A stretch of 64,000 nucleotides of DNA, from assembly GCF_001704415.2 (NCBI RefSeq), contig NC_030816.1, positions 79,377,713-79,441,712 of the forward strand. The letters are read 5' to 3'. The notes beneath the pieces are model-generated. The model was not told the DNA's origin. It worked only from the letters and a program-made list of their open reading frames with translations, and searched no databases. The DNA is from Capra hircus (taxonomy: Eukaryota > Chordata > Mammalia > Artiodactyla > Bovidae). How positions within the stretch are numbered: the stretch's first letter is position 1; each line of letters opens with the position of its first letter. The position numbers and the translations under genes were made by a program. Positions 1-10,012 of this stretch are shown piece by piece.

Positions 1-950
1 CATGTGTGATCCAAGAGAACCAGCTGACAGAATATTATAGCTATTAATACTAAAAGATTTTAGGAACGTTAGTATATAAAAATTAACACAGAGAATTCAT
101 AGATTTTCTATTTCTAAAATATAATCGATTTTAAAATCCTATTCACAGTGGCAATAAAATTTGTGAGGTAGCCAGGAACAAATTTAGCAAAAGATATGTT
201 AGACTGTTATGGAGAAATTTTACTCTGTTGCAGAACATTGAAATAGGATTACAGTAATAAATATATCATTTTCATGAATGAGAAGACTCACAATAATGAA
301 GATACCATTTCCCTACCAAATAAATTTTGAAATTCAATGCAGTTAGAATTAAAATCCCATCACTAAGTTTTTAGAGTTTGTGAAGAAGATTCAAAGCTTA
401 AAATGGAAGAAAAAGAAAAATTGAAAACAAGCGAAGTGAAGTGAAAGTCACTCAGTCGTGTCTGATTCTTTGCGAGTGTAGAGTCCATGGAATTCGAAAA
501 CTATCTAAGATAATTCTAAAAACAAAATTAAACAATGGTAATAGGCACAAACAAAGAAAAGAAAACTATTCTATAAGATACCAAGATAATATAAAGCTTA
601 ATTTAAAATATGGTGTAATATAAAGCAATATAAAATGATATGCTTTTTGAATAAGAAAAAAATTGCTGAATAGGACAGAATATAAAGTCTAGTGGCAGAT
701 TTGTCTTATGTGGGAACTTATGTGAAAGGTGATATTACAACTCAGTGGGCAGAAAATAGACTGTTAATATGTGATAAGGCGATAAATGGCTCTCAGTATG
801 GAAAAAATAGACTCCCTTTCTCACCATATTACATACAAATGAATTCTGTGTGGACTAAATGCCTAAAAGTGAAAACCATAAATGTGAAACTATTAGAAGA
901 AAATACAGGTGGTAGTTTTATCAACTGAGAATAAAAAAAAAGGATGTCTT
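1..950 (+). mobile_element. Old L1 LINE fragment (ORF2 3' part, degraded)
   Basis: The + strand follows the order of the L1 ORF2 C-terminal half. A stretch like 'tcctattcacagtggcaata' is followed by a part resembling 'attcaatgcagttagaatta', and later by 'aaaccataaatgtgaaacta' near 875. It is heavily mutated, with stops in every frame, so it is not a gene. A short SINE piece interrupts it at about 433-490. The call rests on recalled L1 consensus patterns. The exact subfamily (an old L1M type) is inference. Confidence 0.6.
433..490 (-). mobile_element. Bov-A SINE fragment
   Basis: About 58 bases match the antisense head of Bov-A SINEs: 'gtgaagtgaaagtcactcag' and 'tcgtgtctgattctttgcga', ending near 'gtccatgg'. 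The rest of the SINE is absent. It sits inside the old L1 fragment, so it inserted later or is an internally deleted copy. Confidence 0.6.
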
Positions 951-1055
951 AACCAAGGAGATTTATACATTTGGCCACATCACAATTAAAGCTCTAATTA
1001 ATGCAGTAATAAACACAAACCTGTAGTTAAAGGTATGTGAAAACTGAAAAAATTA

Positions 1056-1148
1056 ACATATATTAATAATATATTATATATATATTATTTTATTGTTTAT
1101 ATTTATCATTATACATCATATATTAATTATATATAATATATATTATAT
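1056..1148. repeat. AT-rich low-complexity tract
   Basis: This is an almost pure A/T stretch with repeated TATATTAAT and ATATAT units, directly upstream of the 5' truncation point of a BovB element. It may have been the AT-rich insertion site of that LINE, but no clean target-site duplication is visible. Confidence 0.75.
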
Positions 1149-1229
1149 CTACTACTGCAGGCAGGAATCCCTTAGAAGAAATGGAGTAGCCATCATGGTC
1201 AACAAAAGGGTCGGAAATGCAGTACTTGG

Positions 1230-1688
1230 ATGCAATCTAAAAATGACAGAATGATCTCTGTTCGTTTCCAAGGCAAACCATTCACTATCACAGTAATCCA
1301 AGCCTATGCCCCAACCAGTAACGCTGAAGAAGCTGAAGTTGAACGGTTCTATGAAGACCTCCAAGACTTTGTAGAACTAACACCCAAAAAAGATGTCCTT
1401 TTCATTATAGGGGACTGGAATGCAAAAGTAGGAAGTCAAGAAACACCCAGAGTAACGGGCAAATTTGGCCTTGGAATACGGAATGAAGCAGGGCAAAGGC
1501 TAGTAGAATTTTGCTATGACACACTGGTCATAGCAAACACCCTCTTCCAACAACACAAGAGAAGACTCTACATGTGGACATCACCAGACGGTCAACACCG
1601 AAATCGGATTGATTATATTCTTTGCAGCCCAAGATGGAGAAGCTCTATACAGTCATCAAAAACAAGACCGGGAGCTGATTGTGGCTAA
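1230..1688 (+). pseudogene. BovB AP-endonuclease domain remnant
   Basis: This 152-codon open stretch encodes the C-terminal part of the BovB exonuclease-endonuclease-phosphatase domain, which nicks target DNA to prime reverse transcription. Visible motifs are QAYAPTS (residues 24-30), GDWNAKVG (61-68), WTSPDG (116-121) and RIDYIL (126-131). The catalytic N-terminal part is missing because of the 5' truncation. The frame ends at TAA (1686-1688), where the family sequence reads a serine codon before DHELL. This looks like a C-to-A nonsense change, because recognisable coding sequence resumes in the same frame just downstream. The first ATG is not the natural start. Confidence 0.85.
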
Positions 1689-1834
1689 GATCATGAGCTC
1701 CTTATTGCCAAATTCAGACTTAAATTGAAGAAAGTAGGGAAAACCACTAGACCATTCAGGTATGACCTAAATCAAATCCCTTATGATTTTACAGTGGAAG
1801 TGATAAATAGATTTAAGGGACTAGATCGGATAGA

Positions 1835-2977
1835 GTGCCTGATGAACTATGGACTGAGGTTCATGACATTGTACAGGAGACAGGGATCAAGACCATCCCC
1901 ATGGAAAAGAAATGCAAAAAAGCAAAATGGCTGTCTGAGGAAGCCTTACAAACAGCTTTGAAAAGAAGAGAAGCGAAAAGCAAAGGAGAAAAGGAAAGAT
2001 ATAAGCATCTGAATGCAGAGTTCCAAAGAATAGCAAGAAGAGATAAGACAACCTTCCTCAGTGATCAATGCAAAGAAATAGAGGCAAACAACAGAATGGG
2101 AAAGACTAGAGAGCTCTTCAAGAAAATTAAACACACCAAGGGAACATTTCATGCAAAGATGGGCTTGATAAAGGACAGAAATGGTATGGACCTAACAGAA
2201 GCAGAAGATATTAAGAAGAGGTGGCAAGAATACACAGAAGAATTGTACAAAAAAGATCTTCACGACCAAGATAATCACGATGGTGTGATCACTCATCTAG
2301 AGCCAGACATCCTGGAATGTGAAGTCAAGTGGGCCTTAGAAAGCATCGCTATGAACAAAGCTAGTGGAGGTGATGGAATTCCAGTTGAGCTATTTCAAAC
2401 CCTGAAAGATGATGCTGTGAAAGTGCTGTACTCAATATGCCAGCAAATTTGGAAAACTCAGCAGTGGCCACAGGCCTGGAAAAGGTCAGTTTTCATTCCA
2501 ATCCCAAAGAAAGGCAATGCCAAAGAATGCTCAAACTACCGCACAATTGCACTCATCTCACATGCTAGTAAAGTAATGCTCAAAATTCTCCAAGCCAGGC
2601 TTCAGCAATATGTGAACTGTGAACTTCCAGATGTTCAAGCTGGTTTTAGAAAAGGCAAAGGAACCAGAGATCAAATTGCCAACATCCGCTGGATCGTGGA
2701 AAAAGCAAGAGAGTTCCAGAAAAACATCTATTTCTGCTTTCTTGACTATGCCAAAACCTTTGACTGTGTGGATCACAACAAACTGTGGAAAATTCTTCTA
2801 GAGATGGGAATACCAGACCACCTAACCTGCCTCTTGAGAAACTTAAATGTAGTGGTCAGGAAGCAACAGTTAGAACTGGACGTGGAACAACAGACTGGTT
2901 CCAAATGGGAAAAGGAGTACGTCAAGGGTGTATATTGTCACCCTGCTTATTTAACTTATATGCAGAGTACATCATGA
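1835..2977 (+). pseudogene. BovB linker and reverse transcriptase N-terminal remnant
   Basis: This 380-codon open frame covers the basic linker (KKCKKAKWLSEEAL, residues about 26-39) and the fingers/palm half of the RT. Recognisable pieces are FIPIPKKGN, NYRTIALISHASKV, QAGFRKGKGTRDQI and the motif A region YAKTFDCVDH with its catalytic aspartate. It joins the upstream frame through a frameshift near 1830. It goes out of frame near 2850, after LTCLLRNL, so the last 40 or so residues are not native. The product would lack the catalytic motif C. It is the longest open BovB frame in this window. Confidence 0.85.
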
Positions 2978-3315
2978 GAAATGCTGGACTGGAAGAAACA
3001 CAAGCTGGAATCAAGATTGCTGGGAGAAATATCAATAACCTCAGATATGCAGGTGACACCATCATTATGGCAGAAAGTGAAGAGGAACTAAAAAGCCTCT
3101 TGATGAAAGTGAAAGAGGAGAGTGAAAAAGTTGGCTTAAAGCTCAACATTCAGAAAATGAAGATCATGGCATCTGGTCCCATCACTTCATGGGAAATAGA
3201 TGGAGAAACAGTGGAAACAGTGTCAGACTTTATTTTTGGGGCTCCAAAATCACTGCAGATGGTGACTGTAGCCATGAAATTTAAAGAAGCTTACTTCTTG
3301 GAAGAAAAGTTATGA
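2785..3315 (+). pseudogene. BovB reverse transcriptase C-terminal palm remnant with YAGD
   Basis: The native part starts near residue 24 (GQEATVRTG) and includes GVRQGCILSPCLFNLYAEYI and motif C. At 3046-3057 motif C reads YAGD where the RTE reverse transcriptase family has YADD. The first of the two catalytic aspartates is therefore a glycine (GAT to GGT). The frame is lost again near 3240 by a one-base deletion in a G run. The variant should abolish polymerase activity if real. The same change occurs in the BovB copy at 28879-29925. Confidence 0.8.
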
Positions 3316-3857
3316 CCAACCTAGATAGCATATTGAAAAGCAGAGACATTACCTTGCCAAACAAAGGTCCGTCTAGTCAAGGCTATGGTTTTTCCAATGG
3401 TCATGTATGAATGCGAGAGTTGGACTGTGAAGAAAGCTGAGCACAGAAGAATTGATGCTTTTGAACTGTGGTGTTGGAGAAGACTCTTGCGAGTCCCTTG
3501 GACTGCAAGGAGATCCAACTAGTCCATTCTAAAGGAGATCAGGCCTGGGGTTTCTTTGGAAGGAATGATGCTAAAGCTGAAACTCCAGTACTTTGGCCAC
3601 CTCATGCAAAGAGTTATCTCATTGGAAAAGACCCTGATGCTGGGAGGGATTGGGGGCAGGAGGAAAAGGGGACGACAGGATGAGATGGCTGGATGGCATC
3701 ACCGACTCAATGGATGTGAGTTTGAGTGAACTCCAGGAGATGGTAATGGACATGGAGGCCTGGCGTGCTGCGATTCATGAGGTCACAAAGAGTCGGACAC
3801 GACTGAGTGACTGATTTGAACTGAACTGAACTGAATATAGGTATTACATATAATAGT

Positions 3858-4065
3858 GGCTTCCCTGGTGGCTCAGATTGTAAAGCGTCTGCCTGCAATG
3901 CAGGAGACCCGGGTTCAATCCCTGAGTTGGGAAGGTACCCTGGAGAAGGAAATGGCAACCCACTCCAGTACTCTTGCCTAGAAAATCCCATGGACAGGTG
4001 AACCTGTAGGTTACAGTCCATGGGGTCTCAAAGAGTTGGACATGACTGAGCAACTTCACTTTCCT
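3858..4065 (+). mobile_element. Bov-tA SINE
   Basis: Full-length tRNA-derived bovid SINE beginning 'ggcttccctggtggctcaga', with the internal B-box-like segment 'gggttcaatccc', then 'ggagaaggaaatggcaaccc', and ending 'gactgagcaacttcacttt'. It lies just downstream of the BovB 3' end. A short 'atataat' occurs on both sides and may be a decayed target-site duplication. Confidence 0.93.
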
Positions 4066-4089
4066 TAATGATATATAATTAATATCTGT

Positions 4090-4570
4090 AATATAAGGAA
4101 GATAGGAAATTCTAGAAATCCATAAGAAAGAGACAGAAAACTCTCTAGAAAACTAAACACATGAAATTGGACAGCTATGAGAAGAGGAAATTAAATTGGT
4201 TAAAACACCAATAAAAGGAAATCTAGCTTTATTAATAATTGGAGAAATACAAACTGAAGAAATAAAGTACCCTTTCTGGCTCATTTGATTGGCAAAAATT
4301 AAAATGCCAGAGTCTATTGAGTTGGCATTAAGGAAAAGGAACTCCTCCAAACTGATAATTGTGAAAACCACCCTGGAAAGCCATTGAGTAGTAGTACGTG
4401 GTCATCTAGAATATGTTTACACTATACCTAGCAACTCTGCTAGGTACCTGCCTTAAAGAAACTCTCAGACATGTATCTGAGAAGATATGTACAAGAAGTT
4501 TGTTGCAGCTTTTTTTTTTTTTAAAAAAGGATTAAAATATAAACTATCTCATGTCTACAACTAGGAGAAT
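4090..4570 (+). mobile_element. Old L1 3' region (L1M type)
   Basis: The order of words near the end matches the 3' part of old L1 elements: 'aaagaaactctcagacatg', then 'gagaagatatgtacaagaag' and 'tttgttgcagct', where L1 has 'ttcattgcagcatt'. No open frame remains. A T-rich run at 4510-4522 precedes the next SINE. Subfamily not determined. Confidence 0.5.
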
Positions 4571-4574
4571 GTAT

Positions 4575-4844
4575 GCTGCTGCTGCTGCTAAGTCGCTTCA
4601 GTCGTGTCCGACTCTGTGCGACCCCATAGATGGCAGCCCACCAGGCTCCTCTGTCCCGGGGATTCTCCAGGCAAGAACACTGGAGTGGGTTTTCTGTTTC
4701 CTTCTCCAGTGCATCCATGCATGCTAAGACGCTTCAGTTGTGTCCGACTCTATGCGACCCTATGAACAGCAGCCCACCAGGCTCCTCTGTTGACAGGATT
4801 CTCCAGGCAAGAACACTGGAATGGGTTGCCAATTCCTCCTCCAA
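4575..4844 (-). mobile_element. Bov-A2 dimeric SINE
   Basis: Two Bov-A monomers in tandem on the minus strand. The first starts with the (TGC)n end 'gctgctgctaagtcgcttc'; the second starts near 4723 at 'gctaagacgcttcagttgtg'. Flanking 'gagaatgtat' (4565-4574) and 'gagaacatat' (4845-4854) look like a target-site duplication with two differences. Confidence 0.9.
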
Positions 4845-4854
4845 GAGAACATAT

Positions 4855-6524
4855 AAAAGGCATTTAATTCTGAACTATGTTTCCCATTATAATTCTGGGT
4901 ATTATCTTTATGATTCTTAATCAAATTCATCTCTTGCCCCGTGTTTTGTCATTGACTTGGGGTACAAAATTTTGTGATCTCCCCATCCTCAATGATTTTC
5001 TGTGATTGCATTTCTATATGTTTTTATGGATCCTTGACTAGGAAAAAAAATGGACCAGATATTTAAAATAACAAAGCTTGGTTTTGGGGGATGGCCCTCA
5101 ATAACAAAGGAAGACTCAGGAGAAAGAAGAAATTTATGAGGTGAATGGAAGAGGATGGGACTGAAGAAGGCTTTGGGATGGTGAGTGACTGGGAGTTCAT
5201 GGGATCTGGAGAATATGAAGGGGGCTGTGAATCAGTTTGAAAACCAGAGGCTGTATCCTTCCAGTACTAAGTTCTAGGTCAAATTTTCTGGCTGAAATTA
5301 AAAAAAAAATGATTGAGCAAATATTTTATTAAAAATGTTATCTTCATTAAAAATATTTTTATAAGCATAAACAACCTTTTTAATACAGTCTTGTTGTTGA
5401 CTTTGGGGCATGGATGGTATGAGACTATCTTCTTCTTTTATGATTATATGTTAATTACATATTCTGATTACATTACACAGCAATTACATATTCCCTTGCT
5501 TCAGCCTTTCCAAAGGCAGTGTTTTAGACGATCTTGAAGTAGTCTTTCATAAATTATCACTTAATAAAAGAAAAGAAGCGTAGCCAATTATAATTAAGTG
5601 TTCAAGAGCTAACATTTTTTTTTCTTTGTGAAAATAAGTGCTGGGAAATTTGTGCAGCCTAGTGTTCTGAGAGACTAAAAAACCTGATAGCAACTGAAAA
5701 ACGACATTGTTAAATAAATGAGGTGCAAAATTTGATTTACCTAATATTGTTACAGTCTGGTGGGGAAAATCCACAATATTCTTCATCCTGTCACTTACAA
5801 ATTAAAAAAGTATCTGTTGTTTACTTAGTCCCTAAAATGCTGTGGCTGTTGGCACAATTGTAGATGCTGGGGGTTGACCCAAGCGGTTCCATGTTGGGGA
5901 ACATGTGAATACTGCATGCATGAACACACGTGCTAACGTATTTATGTCTACATTTTGAGGACAGGTGTGATTTGTGTGTGTGGGTGCCATGACATGATTA
6001 TTAATTACAATTACAAAAAGTTACATTTTAAGGTGGCTGGTGATACTCTTCTGCTCACCTCTCTTGAATAATTTACAAACTTTCACTTATGTGCAAATTT
6101 AGGACTCTCTATCATGCAGATCATTTAGGAGAAAATTTTAAACTTTTGGTAATTGCTCTACTAAATCATTATTTAGGTTTATGTCATTGCATCCATTCAG
6201 TTTTGGGTCACTTAGGAAGGTAGAATAGAAGTGCCATTCAGGTTCAGGTTTAGTTTAAGCAAAATTAATTATCTGTCTAGTGGTTTATCTGGATTGTGTT
6301 GGACCTGTTAATTAAATTTCAGCAGTATAGAGTTAGCCAAGTAAATGATGGAGGGATAATTTTGGAAACTGACAATATGATATTCCTGAATATTCTAGTA
6401 GAACCCTCAGTAGATTTAGTGTTGTTAGTCTTAAGTTTTCACTTCTGGTTTTTAGCTTTTGTCTATATAGTTACAGAAATGAATTATTTGATTATTCTGT
6501 GATGCCAGCCACAGTGCTTTTGTG
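4855..6524. other. Sequence with no gene or repeat recognised
   Basis: This is AT-rich sequence with no ORF longer than 80 codons and no repeat I can name. A short stretch at 5810-5870 may be an old interspersed-repeat remnant, but I cannot support that. Confidence 0.4.
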
Positions 6525-6731
6525 CAGACTTCCTGGGTGGCTCAGAGGGTAAAGCGTCTGCCTGCAACGTGGGAGACCCAGGTTCAATCCCTAGGTTGAG
6601 AAGATCCCCTGGAGAAGGAAATGGCAACCCACTCCAGTATCCTTGCCTGGAAAATCCCATGGACAGAGAAGCCTGGTAGGCTACAGTCCATGGGGTCGCA
6701 AAGAATCGGACACGACTGAGCGACTTCACTT
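6525..6731 (+). mobile_element. Bov-tA SINE
   Basis: Complete SINE from 'cagacttcctgggtggctca' through 'ggttcaatcccta' and 'ggagaaggaaatggcaaccc' to 'gactgagcgacttcactt'. It is close to the family pattern, including intact CpG-containing words 'ggtcgcaaagaatcggacac', which suggests a fairly young insertion. Confidence 0.93.
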
Positions 6732-6775
6732 GGTTACTTGGTTGAGCAGGTTAGGCATACAGGGTACCGGATTCA

Positions 6776-6985
6776 ACAGGCTGACTTCCTGTGAATCCTG
6801 GCTCTGCTCTCCCCAGCTGGCTAACATTGGCTAAAATTCCAACCTTCCTGAGCCTCAGTTTCCACAGCCACACAATGGGATGATCATCACACTCATAAGG
6901 TGATTCCAAGGATACATTAAGATAGTATATGTCAATTTCTGGGCACGGTGCAGTGTAAACGCATAAAACATAATGTTACTCAAAG
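6776..6985 (+). mobile_element. MIR SINE
   Basis: The order of MIR landmarks is preserved: 'tcctggctctgct', 'ctgagcctcagtttccaca', 'caatgggatgatcatcacac', and a tail resembling 'agcgcagtgtaaa'. MIRs are ancient mammal-wide tRNA-derived SINEs. The copy is diverged by many substitutions. Confidence 0.7.
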
Positions 6986-7070
6986 TCCCTGCCATGTAAC
7001 AGGATTTTCTGCCCACGTCTTTCATGAGATAGCCAGGTGGCTTGTAACTGGTTTTTTGCTTGTTGCCCAC

Positions 7071-7243
7071 TTAAACCTGGCTGCAAATTTGAATCACTTT
7101 TGAAGCTTTAAAACAATATCAGTGTCATGTCTATTTCAAAATCCTTTGGATAAGAATTTTGGCGCTTGGCCTGGGTGTCATTTTTTCTTAAATTCTCTTG
7201 AAGTGATTCTAAATAGGAGCCAGGGTTGAAAGCCACTGACCAA
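7071..7243 (+). mobile_element. MER5A-like hAT DNA transposon
   Basis: The two ends form a degraded inverted repeat: 'ctggctgcaaatttgaatca' near 7078 and 'ggttgaaagccactgacc' near 7226. Between them lies the typical middle 'ggcgcttggcctgggtgtca', which matches the MER5A 'gcctgggcatc' core. It is a non-autonomous Charlie-type element with no coding capacity. Confidence 0.65.
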
Positions 7244-7359
7244 TGAAGTCTTTCTGAAAAGAAAATTCAACTTCTGGCTGAGTGGAGATGCAGGAGAGGG
7301 AATAGAGGGATTTATCGCTTTCATTTTACCAAGAAGCACCTAGAAATATAGCCCATGAC

Positions 7360-7780
7360 CCTGCTTCCATTTTCTCACTTGCCATTTCCTTTTGTAGCTG
7401 CTGTGGTTAGGTTTCCACCTTCGCCAGGACACACATTACTGTTGGCTTTCTCCTTGCAGGGTCTGCTTACTTATGTGGTTGACAACTTCTTCCTTCCTTG
7501 CGTCTTCCTCCTTGTCTTTAATATCAGTCTTGTCAGTTCCCATTCAATTTCTCCTGATTTGTATTTCTAATTTCCTTCATGGACTCTCCTTCCTTTGTTT
7601 GTCCCTATCAATACCAGGTGCTGAGAATCCCAAAGGTTTTATTCTTGACCCTTTTCCCTCCTCAAGCTTCATGTTCTTCATCAGCAATCTCAACCATGCC
7701 CATGGTTTCACCATAATGGTGATGAACTCCAACCCATTTCTGATCCAGAACTTTGTTCTGAGCTCGAGACGTTGAATTAC
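7360..7780 (+). mobile_element. L2 LINE fragment
   Basis: From about 7590 the sequence follows the L2 ORF2 C-terminal pattern: 'ccaggtgctgagaatcccaa', 'attcttgaccctttt', 'catgcccatggtttcacc', 'ggtgatgaactccaacccat' and 'ttctgagctcgagacgttg'. The upstream 230 bases are less clear but have the same composition. The coding frame is fully broken. Confidence 0.6.
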
Positions 7781-8069
7781 CAAGTTTGTTGTTGTCTTTG
7801 TGACATGTGAAGAATAGTTCCCAGCACATAGGATGGACTTACTTATTTTTAAAATTGAATTAATCTACCAATGAATGGCCTATAAGGTTTGTACCAGACT
7901 AAGTGATTGGGATTTCATCCTGGATGCAATGAGAAATCACTGGAAATTTTTAAAGCAGCAAACTGAAATGATGATATACAGTTTTTGGGGAAAGATTCAC
8001 TCTAGCCATATTTCAAGAGGTGGAAAACAGAGGAGACAGATCATAAAAAAGATGAGATAAGAAGATGGA
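7781..8069. other. Possible ancient interspersed repeat
   Basis: The words 'caatgagaaatcactggaaa', 'tttttaaagcagcaaactga' and 'agattcactctagcc' resemble a mammal-wide repeat that I know by pattern but cannot name with confidence. No gene is visible here. Confidence 0.3.
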
Positions 8070-8275
8070 AAAACTGATATTCATTGAGTTGATACAGTTG
8101 CCAGGTAAACAGTGCTGAGCTATATACTTTACATGTATTATCTTATTTGATGCGTATACTAGCCTTGAAACAGGTTTTATTGTCCCGTTTACTTCTCTAA
8201 TAGGAAAACTGGGGATTAGAGAGGGATTTAATACTTTGCATGGCAGCATTAAGTAAGTTACATTGGAGCATGAAT
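8070..8275 (-). mobile_element. MIR SINE (antisense)
   Basis: Landmarks in antisense order are 'tatactttacatgtattatc', 'aggttttattgtcccgttta', 'ggaaaactggggattagaga' and 'aagtaagttacattggagca'. They correspond to the MIR reverse strand. Confidence 0.6.
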
Positions 8276-8697
8276 CCAAGAAAAATATTGCATAGCTGGG
8301 AACTAAGGTTTTGGAGATGGAAGTGAAAGGGAGAACACATATTCAAATGGGAACAGAATCTGGTGCCATTAACTAAGGGCTGATATGGGAGAGGAGGATG
8401 GTCGTTCATCTCTATGTTGCCATCTTGAGCATATCCATTGGTCTCGGTAGACTGACGGACCCAAAGCTTCCATCCCATTAAATTATCTGCTCCTAGACAG
8501 ATCTCATCATTTCATATAAATTTGCATTTGGCATTTTTGGATTTACTATCCCCTGCTTTCACTTTGATGTGATCAATTCTTTCCTCTATTTATTCAAGTA
8601 ATAAATATCATGCCTGCACTTCAAGATTGGTATCTCAAGTTTTGCCTCTTTCATGTCACTTAAAAATTAATTTTAGCCCAAACAAAATCTCTATTCC
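8276..8697. other. No gene or repeat recognised
   Basis: This is ordinary AT-rich sequence with only short overlapping ORFs and no protein family match that I can see. Confidence 0.4.
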
Positions 8698-8709
8698 TTA
8701 GAGTATATT

Positions 8710-9100
8710 CAGTTCAGTTCAGTCACTCAGTCGTGTCCGACTCTTTGCGACCCCATGAATCGCAGCACGCCAGGCCTCCCTGTCCATCACCAACTCCCGG
8801 AGTTCACTCAGACTCATGTCCATCGAGTCAGTGATGCCATCCAGCCATCTCATCCTCTGTTGTCCCCTTTTCCTCCTTCCCCGAATCCCTCCCAGCATCA
8901 GAGTCTTTTCCAATGAGTCAACTCTTCGCATGAGGTGGCCAAAGTACTGGAGTTTCAGCTTTAGCATCATTCCTTCCAAAGAACACCCAGGACTGATCTC
9001 CTTTAGAACGGACTGGTTGGATCTCCTTGCAGTCCAAGGGACTCTCCAGAGTCTTCTCCAATACCACAGTTTAAAAGCATTAATTCTTCGGCGCTCAGCT
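8710..9100 (-). mobile_element. BovB LINE 3' fragment with perfect 12-bp target-site duplication
   Basis: This is a 391-base antisense BovB 3' end. It starts with the tandem 'cagtt' 3' tail and runs to the RT C-terminal region 'aattcttcggcgctcagctt'. Identical 12-base copies of TTAGAGTATATT flank it at 8698-8709 and 9101-9112, which fixes both boundaries. A minus-strand frame (starting outside the element) still reads through the BovB C-terminus (RRMRWLDGITDSMDMSLSEL). This indicates a recent, severely 5'-truncated insertion with no function of its own. Confidence 0.96.
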
Positions 9101-9174
9101 TTAGAGTATATTACCTGCCTCCAAAAATTTAGGCAGTGATCATGGGTGATAGAACCAGATGTTAAAGTGTATGA

Positions 9175-9412
9175 ATTTAGGAGTGAGAGAGACCATTGAT
9201 TCAAATTAACTGCTGATGACTTTGGCAAATTATTTAACTGTTTTGGGCTGAGCTTTCTTAGCTATAAAACGAGTATTTCAATGGCATGAATATAAAGTAC
9301 TGTGTGTGTATAAATTACAGTGAACGTTAAATAAAGTAATGCATGTATAGTTCTTGGCCCCTTGACCAACACATAGTAAGCACTTAATAAATACTGGCTA
9401 ATATTGCCTTTA
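9175..9412 (+). mobile_element. MIR SINE
   Basis: The MIR order is visible: 'gatgactttggcaaattatt', 'gggctgagctttcttagcta', 'taaaacgagtatttcaatgg' and the tail 'acatagtaagcacttaataa'. It has no coding function. Confidence 0.65.
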
Positions 9413-9464
9413 TCATTAAATGCTTATATTTATCTCTATGTTCTCCCAGTGTTCTGTTTTACAC

Positions 9465-9655
9465 TTGCATGCTCTGGCTTCCCAGGAACAATGTAATTAT
9501 CTCAAGGGCAGAAAAGTGTTCAACACATCTGGCAAATTACTAAATACTCAACAAATGCTGAATGAATGTATGATTGCACAACCTCTTTTGCTCTTCTTTC
9601 AGTGTTTAGCATAATATCAGACCATACGAAATACTTAATAAACACTGTTTGAGTA
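9465..9655 (+). mobile_element. L2/MIR-type 3' tails
   Basis: Two tail-like segments resemble L2 3' ends. One has 'ctcaagggcagaaaa' followed by 'ctcaacaaatgctgaatgaa' (about 9500-9568). The other has 'agtgtttagcataatatcag' followed by 'acttaataaacactgtttga' (9600-9653). Whether this is one element or two is unclear. Confidence 0.4.
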
Positions 9656-9904
9656 TTTTAAAATTACTATTCCAAAACAATGAATAGTATGATCTTAATT
9701 AAATAGAAATCCACGTACACTGTAACCAGAGGAATTTTCTCTAAGTTTCATAGTAGCAGAACATTATGCTGATGTCTTTTCTTGGTATCGCTTGTATCTG
9801 TGTGAATATCTTCGTCGAGAAATTCACATTTTCTTCATATATGTATCATTGCTGGGACTACAAGGGTGGAGCCTGTTAGTTTATGAAGAGGATACAGCAG
9901 AATC
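9656..9904. other. No gene or repeat recognised
   Basis: Nothing recognisable apart from short chance ORFs. Confidence 0.4.
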
Positions 9905-10012
9905 CGCTCCTGTCTCCTCTCTCCCTTCCTTCTTTCTTCCCTCCCTCCTGCTCTCCCTCCCTCCCATAACTCTTTTCCTCTCTCCCTCTTTTCTTCCTTT
10001 CTTCATTCCTCA
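9905..10012. repeat. Polypyrimidine (C/T) tract
   Basis: About 100 bases are almost pure C and T on the + strand, built from imperfect TTCC, TCCC and CTCT units ('cctccctcctgctctccctc'). It is a diverged microsatellite. Confidence 0.85.

Larger units (their letters stand above)
1149..3835 (+). mobile_element. BovB LINE (RTE clade), 5'-truncated, 2.7 kb
   Basis: This is the longest BovB copy in the window. It begins inside the endonuclease domain and runs to the characteristic 3' end 'gactgagtgactg' followed by repeated 'aactg' units. BovB is about 3.2 kb when full length, so the 5' UTR and the start of the ORF are missing. In order, the sequence shows endonuclease motifs (1300-1630), a linker, the reverse transcriptase (about 2330-3240) and the C-terminal region. 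The single ORF is broken by a nonsense codon near 1686, a frameshift near 1830, another near 2850 and another near 3240. A Bov-tA SINE follows 20 bases downstream. The copy is non-autonomous and dead. Confidence 0.95.

Noticed and set aside
3707..4059. Overlapping minus-strand ORFs of 104 and 71 codons
   Set aside because: They are antisense readings of a Bov-tA SINE and the BovB end.
3858..4065. tRNA-like B-box sequences in many SINEs
   Set aside because: They belong to tRNA-derived SINE heads. No copy folds into a full tRNA with acceptor stem and anticodon arm, so no tRNA genes are called.
5313..5537. Possible membrane peptide ORF rich in Ile/Phe/Leu
   Set aside because: Hydrophobic composition follows from AT-rich DNA; no other support.
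8719..9228. A 169-codon minus-strand ORF that looks like a gene
   Set aside because: Its C-terminal two thirds are the BovB C-terminus in a TSD-bounded insert. The first part is unrelated flank read through by chance.
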